Source: Streptomyces sp. NBC_00237
GTDB taxonomy: Bacteria > Actinomycetota > Actinomycetes > Streptomycetales > Streptomycetaceae
DNA: 64,000 nt
NCBI RefSeq assembly: GCF_026342435.1
Contig: NZ_JAPEMT010000007.1
Location: 19,510 to 83,509, forward strand
Reading direction: 5' to 3'
Position numbers and translations under genes: made by a program. The notes beneath the pieces are model-generated. The model was not told the DNA's origin, did no database searches, and saw nothing but the letters and a program-made list of their open reading frames with translations. This document shows, one piece after another, positions 15,271 through 23,486 of the stretch. The first letter of the stretch is position 1, and each line of letters begins with the position of its first letter.

Positions 15271-15908
15271 CGCGGCGGTAGCGGACGCCCCTGGCGGGGC
15301 GGCGGTGTTTTGGCCCGGTGCGTGCTCGCCGGCCCCGGCCTCCTTCGTCGGCCGGTGCCGTCGGCACCGGGCCGTGGACGCGCCTGGCGGCGCGGCCCCT
15401 CTTTCTGGCCCCTTCGGGGCCGGGGGTCCGCTGGCGCGGACCGGGCCCTCCTTCGTCGGGCCGAACGGGCGCCCCTGGCGGGGCGGCTGTTTCCGTTCGG
15501 GTCCGCTGGCGCGGACCGCCGGTCTGTCCGCGCCGGCCGAGGCGGAGTCCGGGCTGCACGAGGTGGCGAGGAACGAATGACCGCCTCCGGCGAGGGCCCT
15601 TCACTCCCAAGGGGCTGGGGTGCATGGCGAGTTGAGGTCCGGTGGGTGGCTGGGGTGAGGGTGGGCGGGGGCTCCCCTCGGCCGGTCGGTCACCCGGAGG
15701 GCTACCACCGAACCTGCGGGGGGTGCCAGGCCGAGCCGCTTCGCGGTCGCGCAAGCGCGAGCCTGGCACCCCCCGCAGAACCGGCGGTTGGGCGGAGCTG
15801 CCCGACCGACCGAGGGGAGCCCCCGCCCACCGGGCGGAGCCATGGCGGAGGCCGCCGGGCGAGGCCCGCGCGGGTGGGGGTAGAAATCGCCGCTGACCTG
15901 CGGGAACG
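15271..15908 (+). repeat. Long intergenic repeat, copy H
   Basis: The first hairpin of the train is CGCCCC-TGGC-GGGGCG (15286-15301) where copy A has CACGCC-TGGC-GGCGTG: every changed base is matched by a change in the partner strand while the loop is constant. The cruciform lies at 15667-15824 and its apex has the CAA loop of copy G. Confidence 0.9.
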
Positions 15909-16037
15909 TGTGATGTAGATCACTCGCCGAAAGGGTCTCCAAGGCTGGACTTTGACCCCAAAATAAGGCATTATTAGTGATGTCGGAAGGGGTGGCAGTC
16001 CCTCCCGGCAACCCGAACCTTCAACACGGGAGCAACG
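15909..16037 (+). promoter_or_regulatory. Cassette control region H: divergent CRP-like site, promoter, leader
   Basis: TGTGATGTAGATCACT is at 15909-15924, TGGACT at 15946-15951 and CATTAT at 15969-15974, 17 bp apart. The leader keeps the TGGCAG loop but has a different stem (AGGGG...CCCTCC), then CGAACCTTCAAC. This is the most diverged of the long copies. Confidence 0.75.
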
Positions 16038-16607
16038 ATGTACGCAGAGCTGAAGACCGAGACCCCGCGCGAGATCGGCGGATTCGCCCTCTATCTGGCC
16101 ACCACCTACGCGTGGACCGAGGGGCACCCCCGGCTGGTGACGGCCGCCGCCGACATCAACGCGGCATGGTGGACCGTCCGCGCGGCCGACGTGTCGGACG
16201 AGCTGACCGTCAGTCAGTCGTCGGACTCGGAACTGGTCCGGCTGCTCGACGCCACGGACGGCACGGTGGTCACCACGATCGTCCCCGTCCCCGCTGGGAT
16301 GCTCGACCACCACACCCCCACCCTCGCGGAGGCCCGCACCATCCCCCTCGCCGCCCGGTGGGTGAGCAGCAAGCTGTTCACCGGCCAGTCGATGGCCGAG
16401 CCCGAGAGCGCCGACCGGTACGAGGTGCGCGACCTGCTGGTCCGGGCTGCCCGCCGGGGCGAGACCGTCGCGACGAGCCCGGACCTGATCATCGTCCGTG
16501 ACCCCGAGAACCGGCCCGTCGCGTTCCTCCGCGATGGATGGCACCCGCAGAACGCCCGCCCCTCCGCCCCTGGCCTGAGCGCACTGCTCAAGCGCCGCCG
16601 CCGGTAG
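16038..16607 (+). CDS. Hypothetical protein
   Basis: This is a 189-aa protein with ATG at 16038 after a GGGAG site. It is soluble with a mixed alpha/beta look and a strongly basic C-terminus (LLKRRRR). No motif recognised. First gene of a four-gene cassette. Confidence 0.6.
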   Translation: MYAELKTETPREIGGFALYLATTYAWTEGHPRLVTAAADINAAWWTVRAADVSDELTVSQSSDSELVRLLDATDGTVVTTIVPVPAGMLDHHTPTLAEARTIPLAARWVSSKLFTGQSMAEPESADRYEVRDLLVRAARRGETVATSPDLIIVRDPENRPVAFLRDGWHPQNARPSAPGLSALLKRRRR

Positions 16608-16706
16608 AACCCCGGTGGGCCCGCCCGGTGGCAGCCGGGCGGGCCCACCCCACCAGGGGCTTTGGCAGAAGCCCCACCCGAACCTTCAACGCAGGGAGAC
16701 AACGAG

Positions 16707-17474
16707 ATGGCGACGAACGACGCCCCCGACACCCCGAAGAAGCGGTACAGCATCGGTGACCGGTCCATGGGCGGCCGGTACCCCGTCACGGTCGACGGGA
16801 AGCTGATCGGTCACATCTACCGCTGGCACGGCGACTGGCACGCGCGTGTGCTGGGCCAGGTCGAGGAGAGCCAGCACGAGAACCGCGACAAGGCCGCCGC
16901 CCACCTGGACACCGTCACCCAGTCCGGCGCCACCCTTCCCGAGACCGAACAGGCCGGTGACGCGGCACTGGAGGGCATCGTCCCGTGGCTGCACCCGCGG
17001 ATGGCGCCGACCCGGCGCAACATCCTGAGCGCGGGCATCTGCCTGGGCAGGCTCGATGAACTGGCATGGGACCCCAAGCATGGCTATCCCGGGTCCGACA
17101 ACCCGTTCGAGATGAAGGATCTGATCTGCGGCTGGGTCGGAAACCGCTGGTGGAGCCACCTGCGCGGGCGGAACGGTGACCCGACGCCGCGTCCCGCGTG
17201 GCGGCACGAGGGATGCAAGGTCCCGTTCGAGGAGCAGGCCGCCCGCGTGGCCGAGCTGGTGGGCAAGCGCCCCACCCAGTGCCCGTGCGAGACCGGCCAC
17301 CCGACCGAACGCGAGGCAGTGACCGGCCTCCTGGACGAGGCCGACCGCGCCCGCAAGGCCGGTGACATCGAGGCCCTGCGCGCTCACCTCACCCGGCTGC
17401 TCGGTCCCTGCCCGGCGGCGCCGACCCGCGCCGCGGTGATGCGGGACATCGTCAAGCCCCCGCAGAAGGGCTGA
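16707..17474 (+). CDS. Hypothetical Trp-rich protein with terminal Cys residues
   Basis: This is a 255-aa protein with ATG at 16707 after AGGGAG, itself preceded by a CGAACCTTCAAC box without a promoter. The N-terminal 60 residues resemble a small nucleic-acid or ligand-binding barrel (YPVTVDGKLIGHIYRWHGDW). Later parts contain CGW, WWSHLRG and CPCETGH. No family recognised. A strong hairpin follows the stop. Confidence 0.6.
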   Translation: MATNDAPDTPKKRYSIGDRSMGGRYPVTVDGKLIGHIYRWHGDWHARVLGQVEESQHENRDKAAAHLDTVTQSGATLPETEQAGDAALEGIVPWLHPRMAPTRRNILSAGICLGRLDELAWDPKHGYPGSDNPFEMKDLICGWVGNRWWSHLRGRNGDPTPRPAWRHEGCKVPFEEQAARVAELVGKRPTQCPCETGHPTEREAVTGLLDEADRARKAGDIEALRAHLTRLLGPCPAAPTRAAVMRDIVKPPQKG

Positions 17475-17480
17475 CCTGCA

Positions 17481-17512
17481 CCGGGGGCACGGGCCTACGC
17501 CCGTGCCCCCGG
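17481..17512 (+). terminator. Perfect GC hairpin between 16707 and 17596 genes
   Basis: CCGGGGGCACGGGC pairs with GCCCGTGCCCCCGG around a TAC-type loop, 6 bp after the stop codon. No new cassette promoter follows, so either it is leaky or the next genes have an unseen promoter. Confidence 0.65.
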
Positions 17513-17595
17513 CGACAGGGCGGCGATCGAGTCGCCCGCCACGAGCGCCGCCGTCCGCCGGCGCGAAGCCACCCGACCCGAGGAATCAACTCCCC

Positions 17596-19110
17596 GTGCC
17601 CGCAACTGCCCCGCCCGCAGCCCTCTTTGACCTGCCCGAGCCCTCGGAACGGACCACGTTCGGCCGGTCCTCCGGCATGACCGTGCTGAGCTACGGACTC
17701 GGAGCCGACAGCACGGCCATCCTGATCGAGTTCCTGGACCACCCCGAGCGCTACGGACTGGCCACCGACCTCTCCGACTTGATCGTGATCCACGCGGTCA
17801 CCGGCGACGAATGGCCGGACACCCTGGACTACGTCGACCGGCTGGTCCTGCCGCGCCTCCGCCGGGCCGGGGTCCGGCTGGTACAGGTCGCCCGCGCTGG
17901 CCGCCAGGACGCGGACGGCGTGGTCGTCCTGGACGACAGCCGATCTCCCCGACGGATCTTCGCGCGGGGGCCGTGGTGCCTGAGCGACGAGCTCCGGGAG
18001 GCCGGAACCGTCCCCCAGATCGCCAACGGGCGGAGGACGTGCAGCATTCGCTTTAAGGGCTGGTGCCTGGACCAGTGGACAGAGGCCGAGTTCGGCGGTG
18101 CGAGTTACCGCCGGGTGATCGGCTACCACTACGGCGAGCTGAAGCGCGCGGAGAAGGACAGCCGCATCCAGCGCGAGCACAACAGGGCCGCGGGCCGGAC
18201 CATCTGCGAACCGTTCTATCCCCTGATCCTGGCCCGTCAAGACCGGGCGGACGTCGAGCGGTACGTCCTGGAACGGCTCGGAGAGCCGGTGAAGAAGAGC
18301 TACTGCGCACAGTGCCCCTTCAGCGGCGTGTGTGCGAGCAGGGAAGCCCACGAAGCGCGTCTGCGGGACCATCCGCACATCGCCGCGGACGTCATGAGGA
18401 TGGAGCACGTCGCGATGGCGCTCAACGAGCGCTCCAGCCTGTACGGGACGGACAGCCTGTACCGCAGGCTCACCGAGGACGGCCGTAACCACCCCGTGCT
18501 CAGCGCCTTCGAGGAGTCGTTGGACCAAGCCCCGTACGCGGTCTACGAGGTGCGGAGGATCTACTACGCGGCGCGTACGCCGGACTGCCGCACCCATCAC
18601 GGCCGGTCCTGCCGGTCACCGAAGTGGTGGTGCCGACAGCCGCGGACCGAGCAGTGCCGGGCCGATCACCCCACCGGTGAGGACTTCGAGCCGTGGTGCC
18701 CCGGGCACCGCGAATGCCGGGGACCGGCGAAGAAGGGCCCCGCCTGGAGGTCGGTGCGGACCGTCTGGGAAGGCGACCGCCGCACCGCCGAGCAGCTGGT
18801 CCGGCAGTTCGCCGCCCGCCACGGGCTCGCCCTGGAGCGCGGGGAGACGTCAGGCATCCAGCGGGCCCACTACCTCACCGCCGACGGCGGGTTCCCGACG
18901 GCCTCCGCCTTCGCCGTCGCGGCGCCGGCCGGAGTCCGCGACAAGCAGCGAAAGCACTTCGAGGAGGCATGGACCCGGCACACCGGGGACGTCGGCACCC
19001 GCTGGAACCCGCTCCGTCCGCTGCCCGCGCCCGAACCCCCACGCCCCACGGGCGGAAAGCCGCTGATCCGCCGGGCCAAGACGATCGGCGGCGTGACCCT
19101 CATCGCCTGA
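17596..19110 (+). CDS. PAPS-reductase-like (PP-loop) protein with Cys clusters
   Basis: This is a 504-aa protein. The GTG at 17596 is the most plausible start; ATG 17677 is an alternative, and the frame before 17596 is Pro/Arg-rich junk. The PP-loop SYGLGADSTA near residue 29 places it in the adenine-nucleotide alpha-hydrolase superfamily that includes PAPS reductase and DndC. RRTCSIRFK near 145 and CAQCPFSGVC near 238 could bind an iron-sulfur cluster, as in sulfur-transferring members. The C-terminal third is Cys/His-rich. Sulfate assimilation is unlikely in this plasmid context; nucleic-acid modification is more plausible, as inference. Confidence 0.75.
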   Translation: MPATAPPAALFDLPEPSERTTFGRSSGMTVLSYGLGADSTAILIEFLDHPERYGLATDLSDLIVIHAVTGDEWPDTLDYVDRLVLPRLRRAGVRLVQVARAGRQDADGVVVLDDSRSPRRIFARGPWCLSDELREAGTVPQIANGRRTCSIRFKGWCLDQWTEAEFGGASYRRVIGYHYGELKRAEKDSRIQREHNRAAGRTICEPFYPLILARQDRADVERYVLERLGEPVKKSYCAQCPFSGVCASREAHEARLRDHPHIAADVMRMEHVAMALNERSSLYGTDSLYRRLTEDGRNHPVLSAFEESLDQAPYAVYEVRRIYYAARTPDCRTHHGRSCRSPKWWCRQPRTEQCRADHPTGEDFEPWCPGHRECRGPAKKGPAWRSVRTVWEGDRRTAEQLVRQFAARHGLALERGETSGIQRAHYLTADGGFPTASAFAVAAPAGVRDKQRKHFEEAWTRHTGDVGTRWNPLRPLPAPEPPRPTGGKPLIRRAKTIGGVTLIA

Positions 19111-19165
19111 TCCACCCCGCGGGCTCCGGAACGGCCGGAGCCCGCCCAACACCGAGGAGAGCAAG

Positions 19166-20194
19166 ATGAGTTACACCGATCCGGTCGCTTTCGCCGCGAC
19201 CCGGCACCGCATTGTGATCAATCTGTCCGGCGGGAAGGACGGCGTGATCGCGGGCGCCAAGGCGATGGACGCCGCCCGCCGGGCCGGGGTCGCCGACCGC
19301 GTCTGGACCGCCCACGCCAGCCTGGGCCCGATGGAGTGGCCCGCCGTCACCGTGGACGGGGTCCGGTGGCCGAGCGCGAGCGAGCTCGCCGCCCAGCACA
19401 GCCAGATCCTCGGCGTCCCGCCGGAGCGGCACATCGAGGTCCGCCGCACCCGGCAGGTCGACGGCCGCACGGTCCCCTTCGATCTGCTCACGTTCATCGC
19501 CGAGCGCGGGGATTGGCCCTGGCTGGGCCAGGCCCGCACCTGCACGGGGCCGTGGAAGACGAAAATGGTGTTCGGGGCGTTCACCTCGCAGGTCCGAGCC
19601 ATGCGCAAGGAGGTCCAGGGCCCGCTGATGTTCGCCAACGTCCTCGGCCTGAGGGCGGAGGAGAGCCGCGACCGCCGCAACCGGCAGGTGTGGCGCCGCA
19701 CGACCGACAACTCCCACCGCGTGGTGGACGAGTGGCTGCCAGCCCACCAGGTGAGCACTGCCGACGTGTGGGCGTGGACCCTCGCGGAAGAGGTCCCGTA
19801 CCACTGGTGCTACGACTCCCACCCCGGCGCCCGGGACCGTCGGGGGTCCAGCCGCTGTTCCTGCTCGACCTGCACGCTGGCCAACCACCGCGATCTGCTG
19901 CTGGGAGTCGCCCGCCGGCCCCGACTTGCCGAGCTGTGCGCATTGGTCGAACGGGTCAGGCAGGTCCCCTTCAACCCGAACATCACGATGGCCGAGCTGA
20001 TCGAGCAGTCCCGCCGCCGCGACGCTCCCGACCCGGGCGTCCGCGTCGAGGAGAACGCCGACTTCGAGCGCATGGAACGGGACGTGCACGCCGCCCTCCG
20101 GCTGCCGCCGACGTACGAGTCCAAAGCCCGTACCGGGTCCGCCCCGCTGGTGCACGCCACCGGCGGGTGCGACACCTGCACCCTGACGATGTAG
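19166..20194 (+). CDS. Second PAPS-reductase-like (PP-loop) protein
   Basis: This is a 342-aa protein with ATG at 19166 after GAGGAG. It has the PP-loop INLSGGKDGVIAGAKA near residues 17-32, RTCTGPWKT near 125 in the place where DndC/PAPS-type proteins have a Cys-Lys motif, CSCSTC near 229 and a final CDTC. Only 55 bp separate it from the first PP-loop gene, and the two are divergent from each other. The tandem suggests a two-subunit enzyme or two steps on one pathway. Possible thiolation of nucleic acid is inference. Confidence 0.78.
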   Translation: MSYTDPVAFAATRHRIVINLSGGKDGVIAGAKAMDAARRAGVADRVWTAHASLGPMEWPAVTVDGVRWPSASELAAQHSQILGVPPERHIEVRRTRQVDGRTVPFDLLTFIAERGDWPWLGQARTCTGPWKTKMVFGAFTSQVRAMRKEVQGPLMFANVLGLRAEESRDRRNRQVWRRTTDNSHRVVDEWLPAHQVSTADVWAWTLAEEVPYHWCYDSHPGARDRRGSSRCSCSTCTLANHRDLLLGVARRPRLAELCALVERVRQVPFNPNITMAELIEQSRRRDAPDPGVRVEENADFERMERDVHAALRLPPTYESKARTGSAPLVHATGGCDTCTLTM

Positions 20195-20216
20195 GCCCAG
20201 AGCAGGGACAACAGCG

Positions 20217-20312
20217 TTGACCCCGCCCCCTACATAAGGCAGAATTAGCTATGTCCGAAGGTGTGGCAGTTCCTTCGGGCAGACCCCGAACCTTCAACGA
20301 CGAGGAGCCGCG
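20217..20312 (+). promoter_or_regulatory. Short cassette control region I: promoter and leader only
   Basis: TTGACC is at 20217-20222 and CAGAAT at 20240-20245, spacer 17 bp, placed directly after the previous stop. The leader stem is CCGAAGG/CCTTCGG (20255-20278) with loop TGTGGCAGTT, again containing TGGCAG. CGAACCTTCAAC follows. No hairpin train or CRP-like site. Confidence 0.78.
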
Positions 20313-21554
20313 ATGAGCCCCACCGCGCTTACCGCGCTCTCCGCGGGGGCGGACCCGCCAGGTCCACCGCGACTGACCAACCCGCCGGCCCGGCCGTCCC
20401 GCACGGCCGGGCCGCGCCGCCCCCCAGGAGAACGCATGACCAGCATGTCCCTCACCTTCCCCGTCCGGACCGATCAACTGGCCACCCTGCGGCAGGCGAT
20501 CGAGCAGGCGGACCGGCAGACCCGGGCACACGGGCTAGGCGGTTGCCACCTCACCCGCGGCCCTGTCGAGTCCATGCCGTGGCCCGACATCAACGGCGTT
20601 CCCATCGGTACCGTGGCCAGCCAGGACGTCACCGTGACGCTCCCCCTGCTGCAGTTCGAGGGGTGGACCGTCATCGCCCAGGTCGAGCACGACCCGGCGG
20701 CGGGCAGCGTTGTCACCGCACTCCCCCCGTACGAGGACGAGGCCGCCGACCGGATCGCGCACTGCGACGCCTGCGGAGAGCGGGGGGCCCTGACCAGCTA
20801 TCTCCTCCGCCACGAGGACGGCAGCACGATGCAGTTGGGCACGACGTGCGCGGGCCCGTACGCGAATCTCCCCGTGGCCGTCCTGCGCGATCTGTGGCGC
20901 CTGATTCGCTGGTGCACGACGGTCGAGCCGTACGAGCCGGGAGAGGTGCCGCCGGATCTTCGGCTCCACGTCGACCAGGTCCTGGAGTACGCCGTCGCCC
21001 TGACGGTCCAGGCCGGGTACGTCAAGCGGGGCGAGGGCTGGACGACCGCCGAGCAGGTTCGCGCACTTCTGCTGGGCGGCGCCGGCCGGGAGGACCTGGA
21101 CCAGCTGCACGAACACCTTCGAGCCGCCGAGGACGTCGCGGCCACGGCCGCCGCCGTCCGGGACTGGTGCCGTCGAGGCGACACCGCCGCGAGCGACTAC
21201 CGCCACAAGCTGGCCCGCGCGGTCGCGCGGGACGTGGCGCCCGGAGACATCGGCCTGTTGGCGTCCGCGGTTCCGATGTATCTGCGCGATTCCCAGCGCC
21301 AGTTGACCGCGAAGGACCGCGAGTCGATCACGGCCACGGTGACGGAGGTCAGCCCACTCGCGAGCCAGTGGGGTGAGCGCCGCCGTATCCGTTTCACCGA
21401 CGGTGCCGGGCGTCTATACGCGTGGGACTCGATGGCTCAGCCCTTCCCCGACGAAGGGCAGCGTCTCCGTGTCACCGGCCGGGTTGTGCGCAACGCGGTC
21501 CGGGAGGGCAAGGTCGAGACGTACCTGACCCGGTGCCGTGTCGCGCCGGCCTGA
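20313..21554 (+). CDS. Hypothetical zinc-knuckle protein
   Basis: This is a 413-aa protein from ATG 20313, which sits in the usual place after the leader (GAGGAG site). An in-frame ATG at 20436 has an equally good AGGAG, and the first 41 residues are low-complexity Pro/Ala/Arg, so the mature N-terminus may be at 20436 (372 aa). CDAC near residue 150 and a later Cys make a possible zinc knuckle. The last ~85 residues look like an OB-type barrel (ITATVTEVSP, RRIRFTDGAGRLYAWD, LRVTGRVV). Binding to nucleic acid is plausible but not shown. Confidence 0.65.
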   Translation: MSPTALTALSAGADPPGPPRLTNPPARPSRTAGPRRPPGERMTSMSLTFPVRTDQLATLRQAIEQADRQTRAHGLGGCHLTRGPVESMPWPDINGVPIGTVASQDVTVTLPLLQFEGWTVIAQVEHDPAAGSVVTALPPYEDEAADRIAHCDACGERGALTSYLLRHEDGSTMQLGTTCAGPYANLPVAVLRDLWRLIRWCTTVEPYEPGEVPPDLRLHVDQVLEYAVALTVQAGYVKRGEGWTTAEQVRALLLGGAGREDLDQLHEHLRAAEDVAATAAAVRDWCRRGDTAASDYRHKLARAVARDVAPGDIGLLASAVPMYLRDSQRQLTAKDRESITATVTEVSPLASQWGERRRIRFTDGAGRLYAWDSMAQPFPDEGQRLRVTGRVVRNAVREGKVETYLTRCRVAPA

Positions 21555-21842
21555 GCCTGGTCGACGGCGTCCGCCACGGCTCCGCCCGGTGGGCGGGGGC
21601 TCCCCTCGGTCGGTCGGGCAGGCTCCGCCCGTACCCGGGTTCCGGTGGGGTTGCCAGGCTCGCGAAGCGACCGCGAAGCGGCCCCGGCCTGGCGGCCCCG
21701 CCGGGTTCCGGGTAGCCCTCCGGGTGACCGACCGGCCGAGGGGAGACCCCGGCCGCCCCCACACCCCAGCCACCCACGGCCCGCACACGACGACGGAGCC
21801 CCCGCCCCCTTGGGAGTGAGGGCCCCGCCGGAGGCGGTCCTG
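21555..21842 (-). repeat. Inverted partial copy J of the cassette repeat
   Basis: This is the reverse complement of the cruciform half of a long repeat, closest to copy B 4133-4425 (it keeps the CTCCGTCGTCGTGTGCGG stretch). It contains the cruciform at 21595-21750 and the CCCTT...AAGGG hairpin, but not the hairpin train, CRP-like site or promoter. It starts right at the stop codon of the 20313 gene and closes the cassette region. Confidence 0.85.
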
Positions 21843-21914
21843 TAGGTATGAAGAGAAGCCGGACGCGGGTAGTCCCAACCGTCCAGACAAGCCGTTGAGC
21901 TGGCATTTTGTGGC

Positions 21915-22203
21915 TTGTACCCCCCGATTTGAGGGGGCATAATTAGGGATTCCGACAGGTTTGAAACAGCCTGTCGGTGTCGTGCGGTCGTTCGCTTCGA
22001 CCATGTCCGCCGAACGACTGGACAGGCAGTAACCGAGTAAGGCACGATTAGTGAAGTCGAGAGGTTCGATGCTCGACTCTTCCGCGGTGACGCGGGAGGA
22101 AGTGGGGCGGACGGCCAGCCCAATGGCAGTAGTGCTGACCGTCCTGAAGCCCCCTAGCCCCAGGCCCTTCAACAAAGCCCATATACCAGGAAGGCATCTA
22201 CGC
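21915..22203 (+). promoter_or_regulatory. Tandem cassette-type promoters and long structured leader
   Basis: The first promoter is TTGTAC 21915-21920 and CATAAT 21938-21943, spacer 17 bp. It is followed at once by the stem CCGACAGG/CCTGTCGG (21952-21977). The second is TGGACA 22019-22024 and CACGAT 22043-22048, spacer 18 bp, followed by a GTCGAG/CTCGAC stem (22056-22077). A further stem GACGGCCAGC/GCTGACCGTC encloses ATGGCAGT, and CCCTTCAAC precedes AGGAAGG and ATG 22204. The 21843-21914 stretch holds nothing recognisable. Confidence 0.65.
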
Positions 22204-22620
22204 ATGATGGTAAACGACGCGGAGCTGCACACGGCCCCCGCCCTTGACGACCTGATCACCCTGCACGCGGGCAACACGGCCGGTGTCGACCACGGCCCGC
22301 TCTACCGCATCGAGGACGGCCCCCTCCCCAGTGACGGGGGTTGGTTCATCCAGCTTGCGGACGAGACCGCCCCCGGCGCCCAGGACTGGGCAGCGACCAT
22401 CCAGAGCCAGGACATCGACACGATCACCAGGCCGATCGAGTCCGGCGTCATGAACTGGAAGCACAAGGTCGACCAGGGCGACGAGGACCAGGTCGAGGAG
22501 GACGCGGACGAGGAGCCGGAGGTCGAGCACGGCCTGACGGAGTCCGGCGTGGTACTCCTGCCCCGCACCGCCGGCCACGACCAGCACCACCGCGACCAGG
22601 GGGCGGGCAATGACGACTGA
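22204..22620 (+). CDS. Acidic hypothetical protein
   Basis: This is a 138-aa protein. ATG 22204 (or the adjacent 22207) follows AGGAAGG. It is very acidic in the second half (DQGDEDQVEEDADEEPEVE), which may mimic DNA or serve as a linker. No recognised domain. Its last 11 bases overlap the next gene. Confidence 0.65.
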   Translation: MMVNDAELHTAPALDDLITLHAGNTAGVDHGPLYRIEDGPLPSDGGWFIQLADETAPGAQDWAATIQSQDIDTITRPIESGVMNWKHKVDQGDEDQVEEDADEEPEVEHGLTESGVVLLPRTAGHDQHHRDQGAGNDD

Positions 22621-23482
22621 AGCCCCGTCGCGAGACGGAAAGACAACGGAGGACTCCCTCATGGCCATTCTGAACGGGCGCCGGGTATCGACCCGCAGGG
22701 AGCTCGCGGACAAGCACGACCTGAGCATCACCCACCTGGAGAAGCTGTACCGAGAGCGGGAGGCGAACGGGCACCCCGAGCCCGTCCCGGACTCCGCCGG
22801 CCGGGAACTGACCTGGTACGACGCCGACTGGCGCCGCTGGTACAAGGACCACACGGGCACGGCGGGACTGGAGAGCCGCGCTGAGCTGCAGGAGCGCACA
22901 GGACTGGGCCGGAGCACGCTCGAACTGCTCTGGCGTGAGAGGGAGGACAACAAGCATCCCGAGCCGGAGAAGACGGTCGGGAACACCATGTACTGGAACT
23001 CCAAGGAGTGGGACCGCTGGTACAAGGGCTACCAGGCTGGCCAGGAGTGGCGGACGCCGATCGACCGCAGTGGCAACGCCGAGGACGAGATCACGCTCTC
23101 GCAGGCTGCACGGGTGCTGAACATGGAGCCCACGAGCATCACGAAGTACCCCACCCGGAAGCCGAAGCACTGGCCCGATCCCATCAGGGAGGAGGAGGCC
23201 GACAGCGGCCGCGTGAAGCGCTACTACCGCCGCGGGGACATCTGGACGTACGGCGAGCTCCGCGAGCGGGGCGGTGGCGGTCGCCCCGCTGGCACGGCCG
23301 GGACCACGCGCCGCTACCCCTACGACGGGGACGAGCGGCTGGAGAAGGCCCGAAAGGCATTGAAGGCGAACCCTGACATGTCCACCGCCAGGCTCGCGGG
23401 CGAGCTCGCCCGCGAGCACGGTGGAGCTGCCGGGACCTGGTCGCACATCGTCAGCAGCGCACGGCAGAACCCGGAGGACTGA
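22610..23482 (+). CDS. Putative DNA-binding protein with repeated helix-turn-helix modules
   Basis: This is a 290-aa protein with ATG at 22610 overlapping the upstream gene by 11 bp. Three similar modules are visible at about residues 20-82, 83-143 and 150-222. Each has an HTH-like helical stretch (for example STRRELADKHDLSITHLEKLYRERE) ending in a Trp/Tyr motif such as WRRWYK or WDRWYK. The last 60 residues form a further helical segment. The modules resemble excisionase/MerR-like winged helices that read repeated sites. A regulatory or replication/segregation role is possible; the exact family was not recognised. Confidence 0.6.
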   Translation: MTTEAPSRDGKTTEDSLMAILNGRRVSTRRELADKHDLSITHLEKLYREREANGHPEPVPDSAGRELTWYDADWRRWYKDHTGTAGLESRAELQERTGLGRSTLELLWREREDNKHPEPEKTVGNTMYWNSKEWDRWYKGYQAGQEWRTPIDRSGNAEDEITLSQAARVLNMEPTSITKYPTRKPKHWPDPIREEEADSGRVKRYYRRGDIWTYGELRERGGGGRPAGTAGTTRRYPYDGDERLEKARKALKANPDMSTARLAGELAREHGGAAGTWSHIVSSARQNPED

Positions 23483-23486
23483 CCAG

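Noticed and set aside
632..16000. CRISPR array as explanation of the repeats
   Set aside because: Repeat units are 0.65-0.9 kb with genes between them, not 25-40-bp repeats with similar-sized spacers, and no cas genes are present.
17503..17595. N-terminal extension of the first PAPS-reductase-like protein to 17503
   Set aside because: The frame begins inside the terminator hairpin and the extra residues are Pro/Arg/Ser-rich without a ribosome site; GTG 17596 is preferred.
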